Below are positions 34,946 through 45,404 of a stretch of 64,000 nt of DNA, piece after piece. Numbering within the stretch: position 1 is the first letter of the stretch; each line of letters begins with the position of its first letter. The notes under the pieces are model-generated. The model ran no database searches, was not told where the DNA came from, and saw nothing but the letters and a program-made list of their open reading frames with translations. A program made the position numbers and the translations under genes. The stretch comes from Glutinoglossum americanum (taxonomy: Eukaryota; Ascomycota; Geoglossomycetes; Geoglossales; Geoglossaceae), in assembly GCA_020080175.1 (NCBI GenBank), contig JAGHQL010000019.1, positions 62,001 to 126,000 on the forward strand. The letters are read 5' to 3'.

Positions 34946-36565
34946 TCAAACTAGAAAGTAGCGTTCTAATTCCTGATGATACCGCGCAACCTCATGCGGG
35001 ATTCCATGCGCCGGCCCAGTAACACCAATACCTAAAAGAGAAGCCTCTCATGAACAAAGCCTGCCCAGAGAGTTCCGCAACGCCATACCTTGGATGGGTA
35101 AACAATTGATGGTTACATAATTTCAAAGATCACGTCAGCGCGTCTCACCCCAACCAACCCATCGCCGTACAACCTCATCCACAGCCCTGAGACCTTCCCT
35201 ACTTGCATCAACAGCAAACCATTCCCTATGATCCTTGCCACATTTCCCACACAAGCCCTGTTTGACCCGCTGGTCAGCAAGCTCGATATGGATGAGTCGC
35301 TCGACGCGGTGAGCGTTGGGAACCTTTCTTGGGGTCGTAGAAGCCGGTAATGGCGATGCCGACGGTGAAGCTGATGGGGAAGAAGCCAGGGAAGGTGCGG
35401 GAACGTGTGGGTAGTAGCGAATTAGTGACAAGTTATAGCCGCATTGTCTTGTCCATTCGTTGAGTCGACGGTGGACGTTTGAAGCACGTCCGATCTTGAG
35501 AAGAATGTTGCTCTTCTTTTCATTATTCACCGATGCTGCTTCAAGGATCTCGTTCGGCCGTCCATGTTTGCGGTTATAGGATGCCGATGGTGGTGAGAGC
35601 AATGCGCTCACAGCTTTCGGGGACGGAGCAGCGGTTATGTCCGAATCAGTAAGCCAGAAAATATAGATATAACCTTCATCATCATTTCCCGATATGGGCT
35701 TCGCAAGCTCTGCCAATAGGAGAGACGTCGTTTGTGGAGAAAGGTGTTTAGGTATCAGCGATAGAAGGTATGCAGTCTGTGTCGAAACATCCCGGGGTAA
35801 AGACGGCCGGTAGAGTTGGTTGGCTGGTTTCTGAGACATGGCTGTCCTTACTATAGGTGTCTTGTCAATTTGAGCCCTCCTGCGATCCTCTAACATTGTA
35901 GGTCGTGGTACGTTCGTCGATATAGGTGTTGGGGCTGGCCTCTGTACAGATCCAACTTTGCCCTTTTCTCCGGTGTCCGGTTGCGAACGTAATGGAGGCC
36001 TTCCTGGTAAGGGCGCTGTGGGATTGCCTTCAAAACTCCGCTGCCTCTTCGGTTGATACTCACCATTTCGCGGTCGAGGAGGCTGTAATTTTGGTTCATC
36101 GTCGTTGGAGTCGTACTCGATGCAGCAGAATATAGAGAGAAGACCAGGGGTCTTTTGTCCACCGCGGCCACCACGTCTCGTTGTTTTCTCCTTAGCGTTG
36201 GCTTTGTGGACCTTAGTGGCTGTGCCAATGTCCAGAATGCCTATCCTATCAACCAGAGTATCTATACTCGTTCGTTGTTGATAAACATCTCCCGTCCCCG
36301 TGCCATCGCCCCGACGCAGAGTGTTCTTCACACCAATCACCACTTTCTCCGCCTGATCTTTATGCTGCCAGCAAAAATATCCTGCTGCTTCGCTATCGTC
36401 CTCCGAAATTATGGCTATCAAGCCAGGAGGTGAGGCTCTGGGTGAGTTGGCGAGTGAACGACGGCAAGGACGACCACCAGATGTGATGCCCTTGCAGGTA
36501 GTAGACGGATTCTTCGAGTCTGATCGCGGGAGGAGCGACTCCGGAGTATGAGGGATGTATGGCAT
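34946..36565 (-). CDS. GIY-YIG-like (T5orf172/DUF1766) protein
   Basis: Exon 1 starts MPYIPHTPESLLPRSDSK at 36563-36565. The N-terminal part contains STTCKGITSGGRPCRRSL and FCWQHKDQA, a Cys/His pattern that could bind zinc. A long disordered Pro/Arg-rich middle follows. The C-terminal domain has EGYIYIFWLTD, KIGRASNVHRRLNEW and RVERLIHIELADQR, with CGKCGKDHREWFAVD: the T5orf172/DUF1766 fold related to GIY-YIG nucleases and found in S. pombe Mug113. The frame would stop after WGETR, but a gtgagacg donor at 35148 and a ttttag acceptor at 35032 give a 117-nt intron and a second exon (35031-34946) adding GIGVTGPAHGIPHEVARY and ending RYFLV. Whether it is an active nuclease cannot be judged. Confidence 0.75.
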
Positions 36566-37044
36566 TTAATGGCTACTGGGTCTATGAACCAGCGGAAAAG
36601 GGAAGAAATAAAGCAAAAACAAGATACTCTGCTAGTTCAGAGCACACACAGAGACATAGGAACCTAAGAAAACTCTTGGGCTGACTGACAGGAAACTAAA
36701 AAAATGAATCGTCTAGTCGGTTGGCATGTAGGTGAAGAGATGGCTGGTAGTCGTCAACGAGTGGCTGGGAAGGGAACGCCTCGACTGCGCCTTGCGATAT
36801 ATCGCTGTTTGTAGGCACCAGACGTGGCACGATGTGAAGAACAGCCTGCAGTGCCATCGTCCTTTGGTGCAATGTGGAATCATCCCCATCCCCAAGTGGG
36901 ATTTCTCATTTGTGGGTCCGGGAAAGTAGTGCTGCAGTGCTGCGGTGCTACTATCGTAGTGCAAAAGAGAACAAATTAATTTCGCGGGGTATCTCTTTTC
37001 CTGCTGGAAAAAGTGCACACGAATTTCTAGGAAAAAAAAAGATT
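36566..37044. other. Intergenic, upstream of the DUF1766 gene
   Basis: 479 bases without a gene. It includes the promoter and leader of the DUF1766 gene and, at its right end (37031-37039), an A-run that on the minus strand is the T-run terminator of the tRNA. Confidence 0.5.
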
Positions 37045-37128
37045 TGGACAAGCGGAGAATCGAACTCCGGACCTTCCCCACGAAAGAATCCTTGCTAAGG
37101 GGATATTATACCACTAAACCACATGCCC
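37045..37128 (-). tRNA. tRNA with a 12-nt intron, probably tRNA-Ala(AGC)
   Basis: The minus strand folds as a cloverleaf. The acceptor GGGCATG pairs with CTTGTCC with one T-T mismatch. The D-arm is GTT…AAT around AGTGG. The anticodon stem is TCCCC/GGGGA, the variable loop AGGTC, and the T-arm CGGAG-TTCGATT-CTCCG. The anticodon loop is 19 nt; removing 12 nt after position 37 leaves TTAGCAT, anticodon AGC. The acceptor has a G3-U70 pair and discriminator A73, the alanine identity elements. A T-run follows the 3' end (37039-37031). The body otherwise resembles fungal tRNA-Pro, so the isotype is not beyond doubt. Confidence 0.85.
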
Positions 37129-37452
37129 TGTCTTGATATTTGGTAGTTCTTTAAGCGGTATAAGTCCCACACCCGACCGAACAGGTATCTAGCCGCTGAC
37201 CAACCGCCCCCCAATTAAATGTCCCCCGAGGGTGAATGAACCTTTTGCTAACTACTGTTGTATACCATTCAAACATAATAATAAATAATTTATTCAGCCA
37301 CCTGGCGTGCCAACCAGGAGTAAATTGTTGATGGAAGCTTTTGACCCAAATCTACCCCACCAGATTTAAAGTGGGACAGGTGGACAAACAACCATCTACA
37401 TAAATCACTCAACGGCTGCCGTTTCAGGTTTCCAGCTCTCGATACTATAGCG
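37129..37452. promoter_or_regulatory. Intergenic between tRNA(-) and DUF89 phosphatase(+)
   Basis: 324 bases, AT-rich around 37260-37290, no gene. It contains the 5' flank of the tRNA and the promoter of the phosphatase gene. Confidence 0.4.
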
Positions 37453-39241
37453 ATGGAATACGAAACAAAGACTGGTAAGTAGAGCCTCCGGCGCTTACTA
37501 AAAAAATCCTATTGACTGATTTGCAAAGCTCCCTACAAAACCTCCGATAGAACGTCATTTGCTTATGTCACGGCGCGAGATAGATGGCCCGTCATATTAG
37601 TATGTGTACAACCTCGGCGCTGTGAGACATACAACAAATGCTAACTATTATTAGACCGGTGCCATCGATGACATCCATCGAGCATCGTTAGCATCAAATG
37701 ATCCCGAGCACTCAACGGAGGGCAAGCGAATCGTTGAGAGTCTTGCGAAGTTGAAATATGAGATACAACATGACAGGAAGTTGACGTATGAACCCCCGCT
37801 TGCGCGCGCTTGGGTGGAATCCCCAGCTGACCACTGAAACGAAACGTTGCAGGCCCATTCCAGATGACGGGGAACAGGACATCGCCGGGTACAACTCCGA
37901 GCTCGAGGCGCTGGGCCTACCAACATGGTTCAACGTTCCGTGGCTATATGCGGAATGTTATCTATACAGGTGAGACAGCGATCGTCATCCGTTTCCCTGG
38001 GGGGATAAATCAGACATACAACTAATCTGCGCAAGGACAGACGCATAAACACATTCTTCTCCCTGTCGAATACCTGGAAGAATTATGACGTCTTTGGGCG
38101 GCAAAAGCTCTCAACTTTCAAGTCTTCCCGACCAGCTGTTCTGGAACTTGCCGCTAGATACAAGGAACTGGTCCTCCAGCTGGAATCTGAATCATCATCA
38201 GCCGACACATCTCGATCCCAAGAGGATGTCGAAGAGGCCAAGAAACTCCTCTTCATCGAGATGTGCGAGATCTGCCTCTGGGGCAACGCAACTGACCTCT
38301 CCCTCCTTACATCCCTTACTTACGAAGACCTCCAAAAACTACAAGGCTCCGAAGCCCGCAAGAACTCAGAAAAGAACATCCTGGTCAACGACCTCCCTAT
38401 CGCATACCAGATCCTAAAGGACGCCCAAACGTCCCGGCAAGGGGCTGACCGAGCCGTGGACGTCGTCCTGGACAACGCCGGATTCGAGCTCTTCGTGGAT
38501 CTCATCCTAGCAGGCTACCTCCTCTCCTCCGATCTCGCCACAACCATAGTCCTCTACCCCAAATCGATCCCCTGGTTCGTCTCCGACGTAATCCCCTCAG
38601 ACTTCGCCCACCTCCTAAGCGCCCTCGCCGACCCCCAACTCTTCTACTCCACCCCCTCCGAAGAAGACATCCTCGCCAACAGAACCCCACCCCCGCTTTC
38701 AGACAAAGAAGTCGACAACCTAGCATTTCTATTTGAGAGATTGCGCGATTTTCACGTCGACGGGAAGCTGGTTATTCGCGGGAATAGGTTCTGGACCCAG
38801 CCGGGCAGCTACTGGCGCCTGCCGGGGACCCAGCAGGCATTGATGGAGGATTTAAGGCAGAGCGAACTCGTGATCCTCAAGGGCGATCTCAATTATCGTA
38901 AACTGACCGGCGATGTAAGCACCCACACCCCCCTTGGCCCGGCATCTTCACGCCTTTTTTTTTTTTTCTGCCATAAAAAGAAAATCTAACATCATCACCA
39001 CCAGGCAATGTGGCCCCCAACAACCCCGTTCCAGACAGCCATCGGTCCCCTGGGCCCGGGATCCGGCGTTCGCACCTTAGCGCTCCGTACCTGCAAGGCA
39101 GACGTCGTGGTTGGGCTCCCTGAGGGTGTGGATGAGAGGCTGCGAGTGGAGGATCCCGACGGCGGCGGGGACAGTGGGATGAGGAAGTGGGCGATGAACG
39201 GGAAGTGGGCTGTTGTGCAGTTTTGTGATGGGAAGGAATAG
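37453..39241 (+). CDS. DUF89/ARMT1-like metal-dependent damage-control phosphatase
   Basis: Family members (yeast YMR027W, human ARMT1) hydrolyse sugar phosphates such as fructose-1-phosphate to limit metabolite damage. Start ATG 37453 (MEYETKT). A first intron follows seven codons in (gtaagt), then exons for SDRTSFAYVTARDRWPVIL, TGAIDDIHRASL, the segment with IPDDGEQDIAGYNSE, and from about 38039 NTFFSLSNTWKNYDVFG. The large exon contains FIEMCEICLWGNATDLSLL, the metal-binding VVLDNAGFELFVDLILA, IPWFVSDVIPSDF and ILKGDLNYRKL, all typical. A last intron with a long T-run (38954-38969) separates GD from AMWPPTTPFQTAIGPL. It ends with CDGKE at 39239-39241. Length and motifs are normal. Confidence 0.9.
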
Positions 39242-39611
39242 AAGAGGGTTCACCGGTACCGACAGGTGCCAGAATGGGCCTTCTAACATCTTCTCTTCCT
39301 TGCTCTGGGGTAAGTGGATTCCTTCTTCGTGGTGAGCTCCCTACGTGGATGGTAAATGGGGCGTTGGATCATCTCTTTTTATGATAGAGGGGGGGGTCAG
39401 ATACATAGATCGGCAGACAGCCCTGGGACAGACGTATGAAAGAGTGGTTTTCTCTTCTACGGATTTTGATAGAGAGTATCATCCTTATTCTTGAGAATTT
39501 ATCCTGCCTACAACATGTCCAAGGACACTTTCAAGGAATCTGTGTCTAAACGGTGGGGTACTCCCATTTCCCACACGTTTCTCAGCCATCCGGTAAGCAC
39601 GGCAGCGAGTT
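39242..39611. other. Convergent intergenic region
   Basis: 370 bases between the 3' ends of the phosphatase(+) and enolase-phosphatase(-) genes. Nothing recognisable is present apart from 3' UTR sequence. Confidence 0.5.
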
Positions 39612-41658
39612 CTAGGGGATGTTAGTGGAGTGCAGCGCGATCTGCTCAAAAGACTGGATGGTCTCATATTCCTCCTCTTCCTCAGCGGTGAGAGGAGCAT
39701 TTCCAGGACGCACGACAACCATAGCCTTCATCCCCGCCTCTATGGCGGCAGCGACTTCTAAAACGCCGTTTCCACCATTAGTCCTTCTTCCCTCGCCCTA
39801 GGTCATACACAGTTTCTTCCAGAGGACAGAGAAAGAGAAAGGGTGGAGCGAAACAGACCTTTAACATTATCACCCAAGAATAGCCACATGCCCACCGGTA
39901 CCCTCTCGGCCTCCGCAATCTTCTCATAGCTTCCTTTCTCCGTCTTGGGCCCCGCGTTTACCGTATCGTAGTAGCCTTTCAAGAGCGGCTGTAAGTCTGG
40001 CTGCTCTGCGTAGTCGGTATGCTGGAATAGAAGTTTCTGAGCGTTGACGGAGCCGGAGGAGTAGATGGATGTGTTGAGACCAAGGGCATGCCAGCGGATG
40101 AGCTCCGGGGGGACGTCCGGGAAGATGGGGGCATGGAGAGACCCAGACTCGTAGCCAGTTCTCCAGAGGTAGCCTGGGAGGGGGGTGTCAGGGGGTATGT
40201 ATGATGACTAAGAAAGAGGGATATCGCAGAGGCGGGAGAGTGTTCGAAAGACGAATAGACAAGACAAGGCAAGACAATGCAAGACAGGGAAATGTATGCA
40301 CGGAGAAACTTTGAGATAGAAATGAACCTTGGACTTGTAACCGCCACACCCGGCGCCCCCTCCTCCCATCATATTTGACGGGGAGGGAAATCAAACCCTC
40401 CTCGCAACACTAGCAGCCACCACATGAAAAACAACAACACCAGGTCAAACAACCCTTGCCGCGAACCACCCAACAAACCTAATTAAAATAACCCAATAAC
40501 AAGACCCAATTCAGAGGGTAAAAAGGGCAAGCCAAAAAGCAGCCTGCAACCTCCACAGCGATCCAACCCACCTTGCAACGACTTAAGATATGCCACCTTG
40601 ACATCCCGCTCCGTCAGCTCCCTCACGAGCCCCTCGAACGCGTCCCGGTCCCCCCTCACACGATCGGGAAACGCGTCCCGGTACTGCTGGAACTCCGCGT
40701 CGTCCCATTTCTCGTCGAGCACCGAGGGCAGGGATGACAGCGCGTACGGGAACTAAGTACATGCCATGAGCATCCCATAAGTCGTCGTGGATGGTGGTAG
40801 AAGAAATGATATAATAAAGCGGGTCATTGCCGGTAATTCTTGTGGGTTGGGTGGATCCCACAGCCCGTTGGGTTTCGAATTTGAAACTCGGGCTTTCCGC
40901 GCGAAGGAAGCTAAAATAAAAATATAAAGATAATTCGAGTTTTAAAAAAAAAAAAACACTCCAAAACGACCACGTCTCAGTCTCTTTTCAAATTTTGCGA
41001 GAAATTGACACTGCTGGGATAGGGAAATTTTCGTGTTCGAACTTGATTGCAAGTCCGCGCTCTGCTCACTCTTGACACGTTTTTGGCGTCGGCGCGTACT
41101 AAATACGCCGGTATTGTAGTGGTACCAGCGCCAACGACGTGTCGCTATACAAATCCAATACCTTCCCTTGGGTTCCTGGCAAGGACTGGTGCCACGACAA
41201 GCAGATGCCGAGTTCGCGTGAAACGGAAAGGGGACGTGAAAGCAGCGTGGGCCCGGAATGAGGCTTGCTTGTGTGGCGAATGAAAACAGAACGATCCCGC
41301 GTTGAATGATGGAAGCAAATTAGAACTTGGGATGATGCGGCCAATCGAGCAGCAATAATCACTCACGAGAACATCCTTCACGAACGAGATGGGGCATACT
41401 GTTCACCCCCAACGTTGGAATGAGCGATTATCATCCTCCCCAGTCCTTTCATTAAAGGAACCTTACCTGTCCCCTCTACATCTCCCCACACGACCGAAGG
41501 TGGATCGAGTTAACCTCCGACCTCGAAAAGTTAAATGGAAGAGTTTTTTTTTGGTTTTTTTATGAAAAATCTGGGGTAAAGTGTCGAAGGGCAGCATGAC
41601 CGGGTAAAGTGACCTTACCGATATCCAATAGAATTGCCTTGACCCTCTCGGGAGCCAT
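39612..41658 (-). CDS. UTR4: Enolase-phosphatase E1 (methionine salvage), with a 9-nt microexon
   Basis: Bifunctional HAD enzyme that enolises and dephosphorylates 2,3-diketo-5-methylthiopentyl-1-phosphate. Exon 1 (41658-41619) is MAPERVKAILLDI plus one base. A microexon AGGGGACAG (41475-41467), flanked by tag and gtaagg, and exon 3 (41398-41367) restore the catalytic HAD motif as DIEGTVCPISFVKDVL. A 614-nt intron follows, then from 40752 FPYALSSLPSVLDEKWDD. Later exons carry GYLWRTGYESGSLHAPIF, the Ser motif IYSSGSVNAQKLLF and LFLGDNVK joined to EVAAAIEAGMKAMVVVRPGNA, ending at a TAG at 39612-39614. Skipping the microexon would delete three codons around the second catalytic Asp position (DxxGTxxP). 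The phase adds up exactly (40+9+32 nt = 27 codons). Confidence 0.9.
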
Positions 41659-43250
41659 ACTTCGCCTTGTGCTGGCAGGGTGGTTGGTGATGGAGGGCCT
41701 GACCTTTGGTTGAGGGTGGCGGTGTGATCCCAAAAGGAACGATGAAAGTGGTTTGTTGGGCCACATTATGCATGCGAGGGAGGCGAATCTTAGCAGCTCG
41801 AGCTCATTCCTTTCTGCCCCATCGCGCGATATCGGACAGCGATTGCAGGCTGAAATGCCGATCCGACGCATTCGGTTCGTCCAAAAATTCCTTCAGGTCT
41901 GATTACCGTACTGTGCATTGCAGGACTGGAAACTTTTTGGTCGGAGAGGCAAAGGGACGGGCAACAATTCAGTTCGTGCAATTTCAATCGGAACTCACCG
42001 CTCCTTTTACTGTGGACACAATCAATGGGCTTTCCGAGGCATACTTTTGGTGGTACATATGTGGCAACTCTCTTCGAGCCCGAGCTGCTTGGAGAGGCAT
42101 CTCCTGAGTGGCAGCGTCCTGAGTTTGTTGGCAGTATCTTCACCAAGAAATCAAGCGATCGAGATAATCCGCAGATCGTTATGATAACTCCCGCTCTTAC
42201 CGAAGGAGACTGCTAGAGTGCGCTGCTACCAATTAGTGGCCTGATGTTCATGTTAGGGGAGCGTGACGGACATTCGACTATCCCGTCACATCCCCAGAAT
42301 TTCGCTTGGTCTTCGATCGGTTGCAGCCACAGAGCTATTTTTCTAATTCGATGGGCTAAGGCAGTGGTCGTTGGGATACAGGGGCCCACGCCGCCGTAAT
42401 GGAGGGTTTACGTATTACCTCGTAAATCGGGGTGCGGGATGGGGATTGGGCGCTGACGGACCTTCGCATGCGGAAATAAAGCTCGGCACCGATGATGTGC
42501 TGTGCTCCGATGGCCTCTCGCAGCCCTCCTCAAGATCATCATTTTGCATGAGGGGGTGTAGAGTGATAGGAGGAGGAGGAGAGAAGGGCCCATTATCCGG
42601 CCACTCCCAACAAAATTCCTACAAAGGAAATTCGGTCCTCGTATTGGGCGGGCGACATGCTGGGTGCCGGTCAATATCCGTGGAAATCAGCAACTTTATC
42701 TGGGGAGAGCTAGAGTATGATATTTGGTATCGGAAGCTGTGCATAGTAAGAAGGACATGGTAGTATCCGTAAGGGGTTCGGTTTGAAGTCGGTTGCCGAC
42801 TGCAAGAAGCTGCGCCGTTTCAAAGAAAGCGGGGAAGGGCTCTGTATGTAGCGTAGGAATGCTATGTATGTACCAGGTACGGAGAAGGGTATTAGAATCC
42901 CGTCAGCCCAACGAATCATGTCCTCTCGACGGAGCTCCTTTTGCGGATTAATATAATATAGTCGAAGTTCGAGAATTCGGATAGACAAAGAGGCTGCTTA
43001 CGTATATCCTAAGCGCTGAAGATATTTTTGTTCGTATGCTATATCCTCCGACACGATTGCCCTCAAAGACTTCCTTATCCTGTACCGCGCCTTGACCGCA
43101 TTGTAGCGAGTCCGCCGTGACGTACTGGTGTCGCGGCTGGTGAATCGCACGGACAATGTCTAGATGTCCAATGCAATGTTTAATTTCGTTGGAATGCACA
43201 ACCGCGTCAGTTGATTGATCAGAGCGCAATGGGCAATTTCCACCAACTTC
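41659..43250. other. Unresolved region with coding-like patches
   Basis: No gene can be assigned. The plus strand has overlapping open frames at about 41850-42216, one of which ends FGGTYVATLFEPELLG…ITPALTEGDC with protein-like composition. The minus strand has open patches at 43229-42948 (with an Arg/Lys-rich alternative frame) and 42988-42710, separated by a good gtaagc donor at about 43000. None matches a family I recognise, and frames do not join convincingly. It also carries the promoter of the enolase-phosphatase gene at its left end. Confidence 0.35.
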
Positions 43251-45404
43251 CCTCGTTCTGTCAAGCGAAAAGGGAAAATCCGAACCTCAAACTCTCATCT
43301 CTTCTCAGCCTTTCGGGCTCTGGGTTTGTTCATACGTGTCGTGTCACCTGGCCCGCCGCTAGTCAGCTCAACAACCTAGCTCAGGCAGCTAGGCCCACTA
43401 GGCCATGCTGCGACTGGATTCTGGATCTAACGTTGTGCATCATACATAACCTTGGCTTGCTGCAATCATTAGGGGGAGGAATCCTGGCGAGGCTATGCAG
43501 CTCGACCAGAGCGGGCATAGATCCAGGAACGTGTCCGGGCCAATGGGGGCGGACCGCTTGCTGGCTGCGGGTTGGATGGAATCGCATGGAAATTCAGGCG
43601 GCCGGCCAAATCGTGCATGGTTGTGCAGGATGCGAGAGGTCAGGTAAGGTCGGGCAGGGTCCAGGAAGGCCGGGCTTCCTGGGGCTGTGACTGGCTGCTG
43701 GATGTTGCCACCGCGCCTCGCGTGATTTCTTGGTGAAAGGACTGCCTGTCGGTGTGTGTGAGAGAACGAATGGGGATGTCTTGCAACCCTCGTCCAGCCC
43801 TCGCCCATCCCTCGCCCATCCCTCGCCCATGCACCACACCAGACACCTCCATCGAGATCGACGAGAACACCCGACCAAAACGTTGCCCCAAAGGTCATGG
43901 CAGCAGTACGCGGCTGGTTCCTATTCTTGCATGTCATCCCTGCTCATGCTGCCTCAAAGCAGCCACGCCAAGTCAGTTGTCTGCCCACGCCTCCCACACC
44001 AATACTCGCAAAAACACGCCGCCTGTAGCCCCAGACCCTTGTGTGCGTGTTATTGTGGTGTGCTATGTAGAGTAGCTAGGCCCGCGCCCGTTTCTTTCGC
44101 CTTCTCTCTTCCTCCTCCACATCACCCACCTGAACTGTGTATAATCCTGAAGTTACTGGTGACAGCTTCTGTGGTTTCGCAGTTTCCTCTCCCTCCCTCC
44201 TCCTCTTCCCTTACCTTCTCTCCGACCTCCTCTCCCGATCTATTATTCTCGCTTCATCCATCGCAATTGCATTCCGCTTTGGTTCGTGGTTGCTGGCGTA
44301 ACACGTTCCTCGGAGTCGGTGTGTCACCCGGCTCTCAACAAAGAAAACACTCAGGAATCAACCACAAACCGCACTCTCACCGCCGCCATCCTGTCTTCTC
44401 TTCGTCTCGAGAATAGATCGATCCTGCTCGGCCTTCCTTCTAATCCAGCTATCACGGTCAAGAGATTGCCTAGCCTCGCTCAGTGTTGGCTCCACAATCT
44501 ATCGTCAACCCGCACCTCTACCGTGGCCTCGAGTGTCTGGTACCTCAATCCTGCATCACTTAAACGTCAGGCTTCTGGGATAGTATCCTAGGAGTTCATA
44601 AGAAGCGTCGCTTCCGTCAAATTCACAGAACCGTTCACTCGTTTCTGTTTGGATCCCTCGGCTCGTGGGACTTTTGACGCTTCCCACCTGTCCATCATCG
44701 CTCTTCCCTCATCAACCTCTAACCTCGTCTTGCGTCAACCCAAGACCTTAATCAGCTACGTGTTACGACTTCTTCTCTCTCCTTCAGGCCAACGTCACGA
44801 CTCAGCTCCGTTTATACCGTGCCTTGGCCAACCTTGACGGCCCGTTCATTCCACTTTCAATCTTTCTTTATTTGGTCCATTCCTTCTGTCGATTAATCCT
44901 AGGATCTTTAACACCCAACCTCGACATCTATGTTATTATAAGCGATCCTTGAGTTTCCTTTTTCTTTTACGCGCACGACAGCCGCTCAGTCTGTACCCAC
45001 CACCATCGGTTGGTTTCCTTTTGTTCCGTACATCGAATCCAAATCACCCATATATGAGCCTCGGACCAACATCTCGGAGTTTTTCGGTTTAGCAGTTAGG
45101 TGGGGTGTGGTTCTAGCGTTCGAATTTCCCGTTGTCATCACTATCACCTTCTATTTCCTCCATATCGGCATTCCTGTATCCTAGCTTCACCCGCCCTGGA
45201 AGACAGAGAAACTTGGGGTCTGTTTTTTGCTCATCAATCCTCGGAGGTCATCTCGTACGTTTCGATAACTTCCTCGAGATATCGGTCACTCCGGAAGGGC
45301 CTTAGAACAAAATCCCGGCTGTATTATCACCAGACACCTATTCTTTTTCAACTCGAGCGTCCCTAATTCGTTACCTTGCAGCGTCAAATTCCCAGTTACC
45401 TAAA
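43251..45404. promoter_or_regulatory. Long promoter/leader of the Ran1-like kinase gene
   Basis: About 2.1 kb upstream of the kinase ATG. From about 44080 it is strongly pyrimidine-rich (CTCTCTTCCTCCTCC-like runs), as in long fungal 5' leaders, and holds several short upstream ATG frames (for example 44286-44591 and 45100-45366). A CCCTCGCCCAT direct repeat lies at about 43796-43830. No independent gene is supported. Confidence 0.45.

Noticed and set aside
43285-43330. CTCAGCCTTTCGGGCTCTG hairpin resembling the 5' end of U2 snRNA
   Set aside because: The invariant branch-point-recognition segment of U2 does not follow, so only the hairpin is similar.
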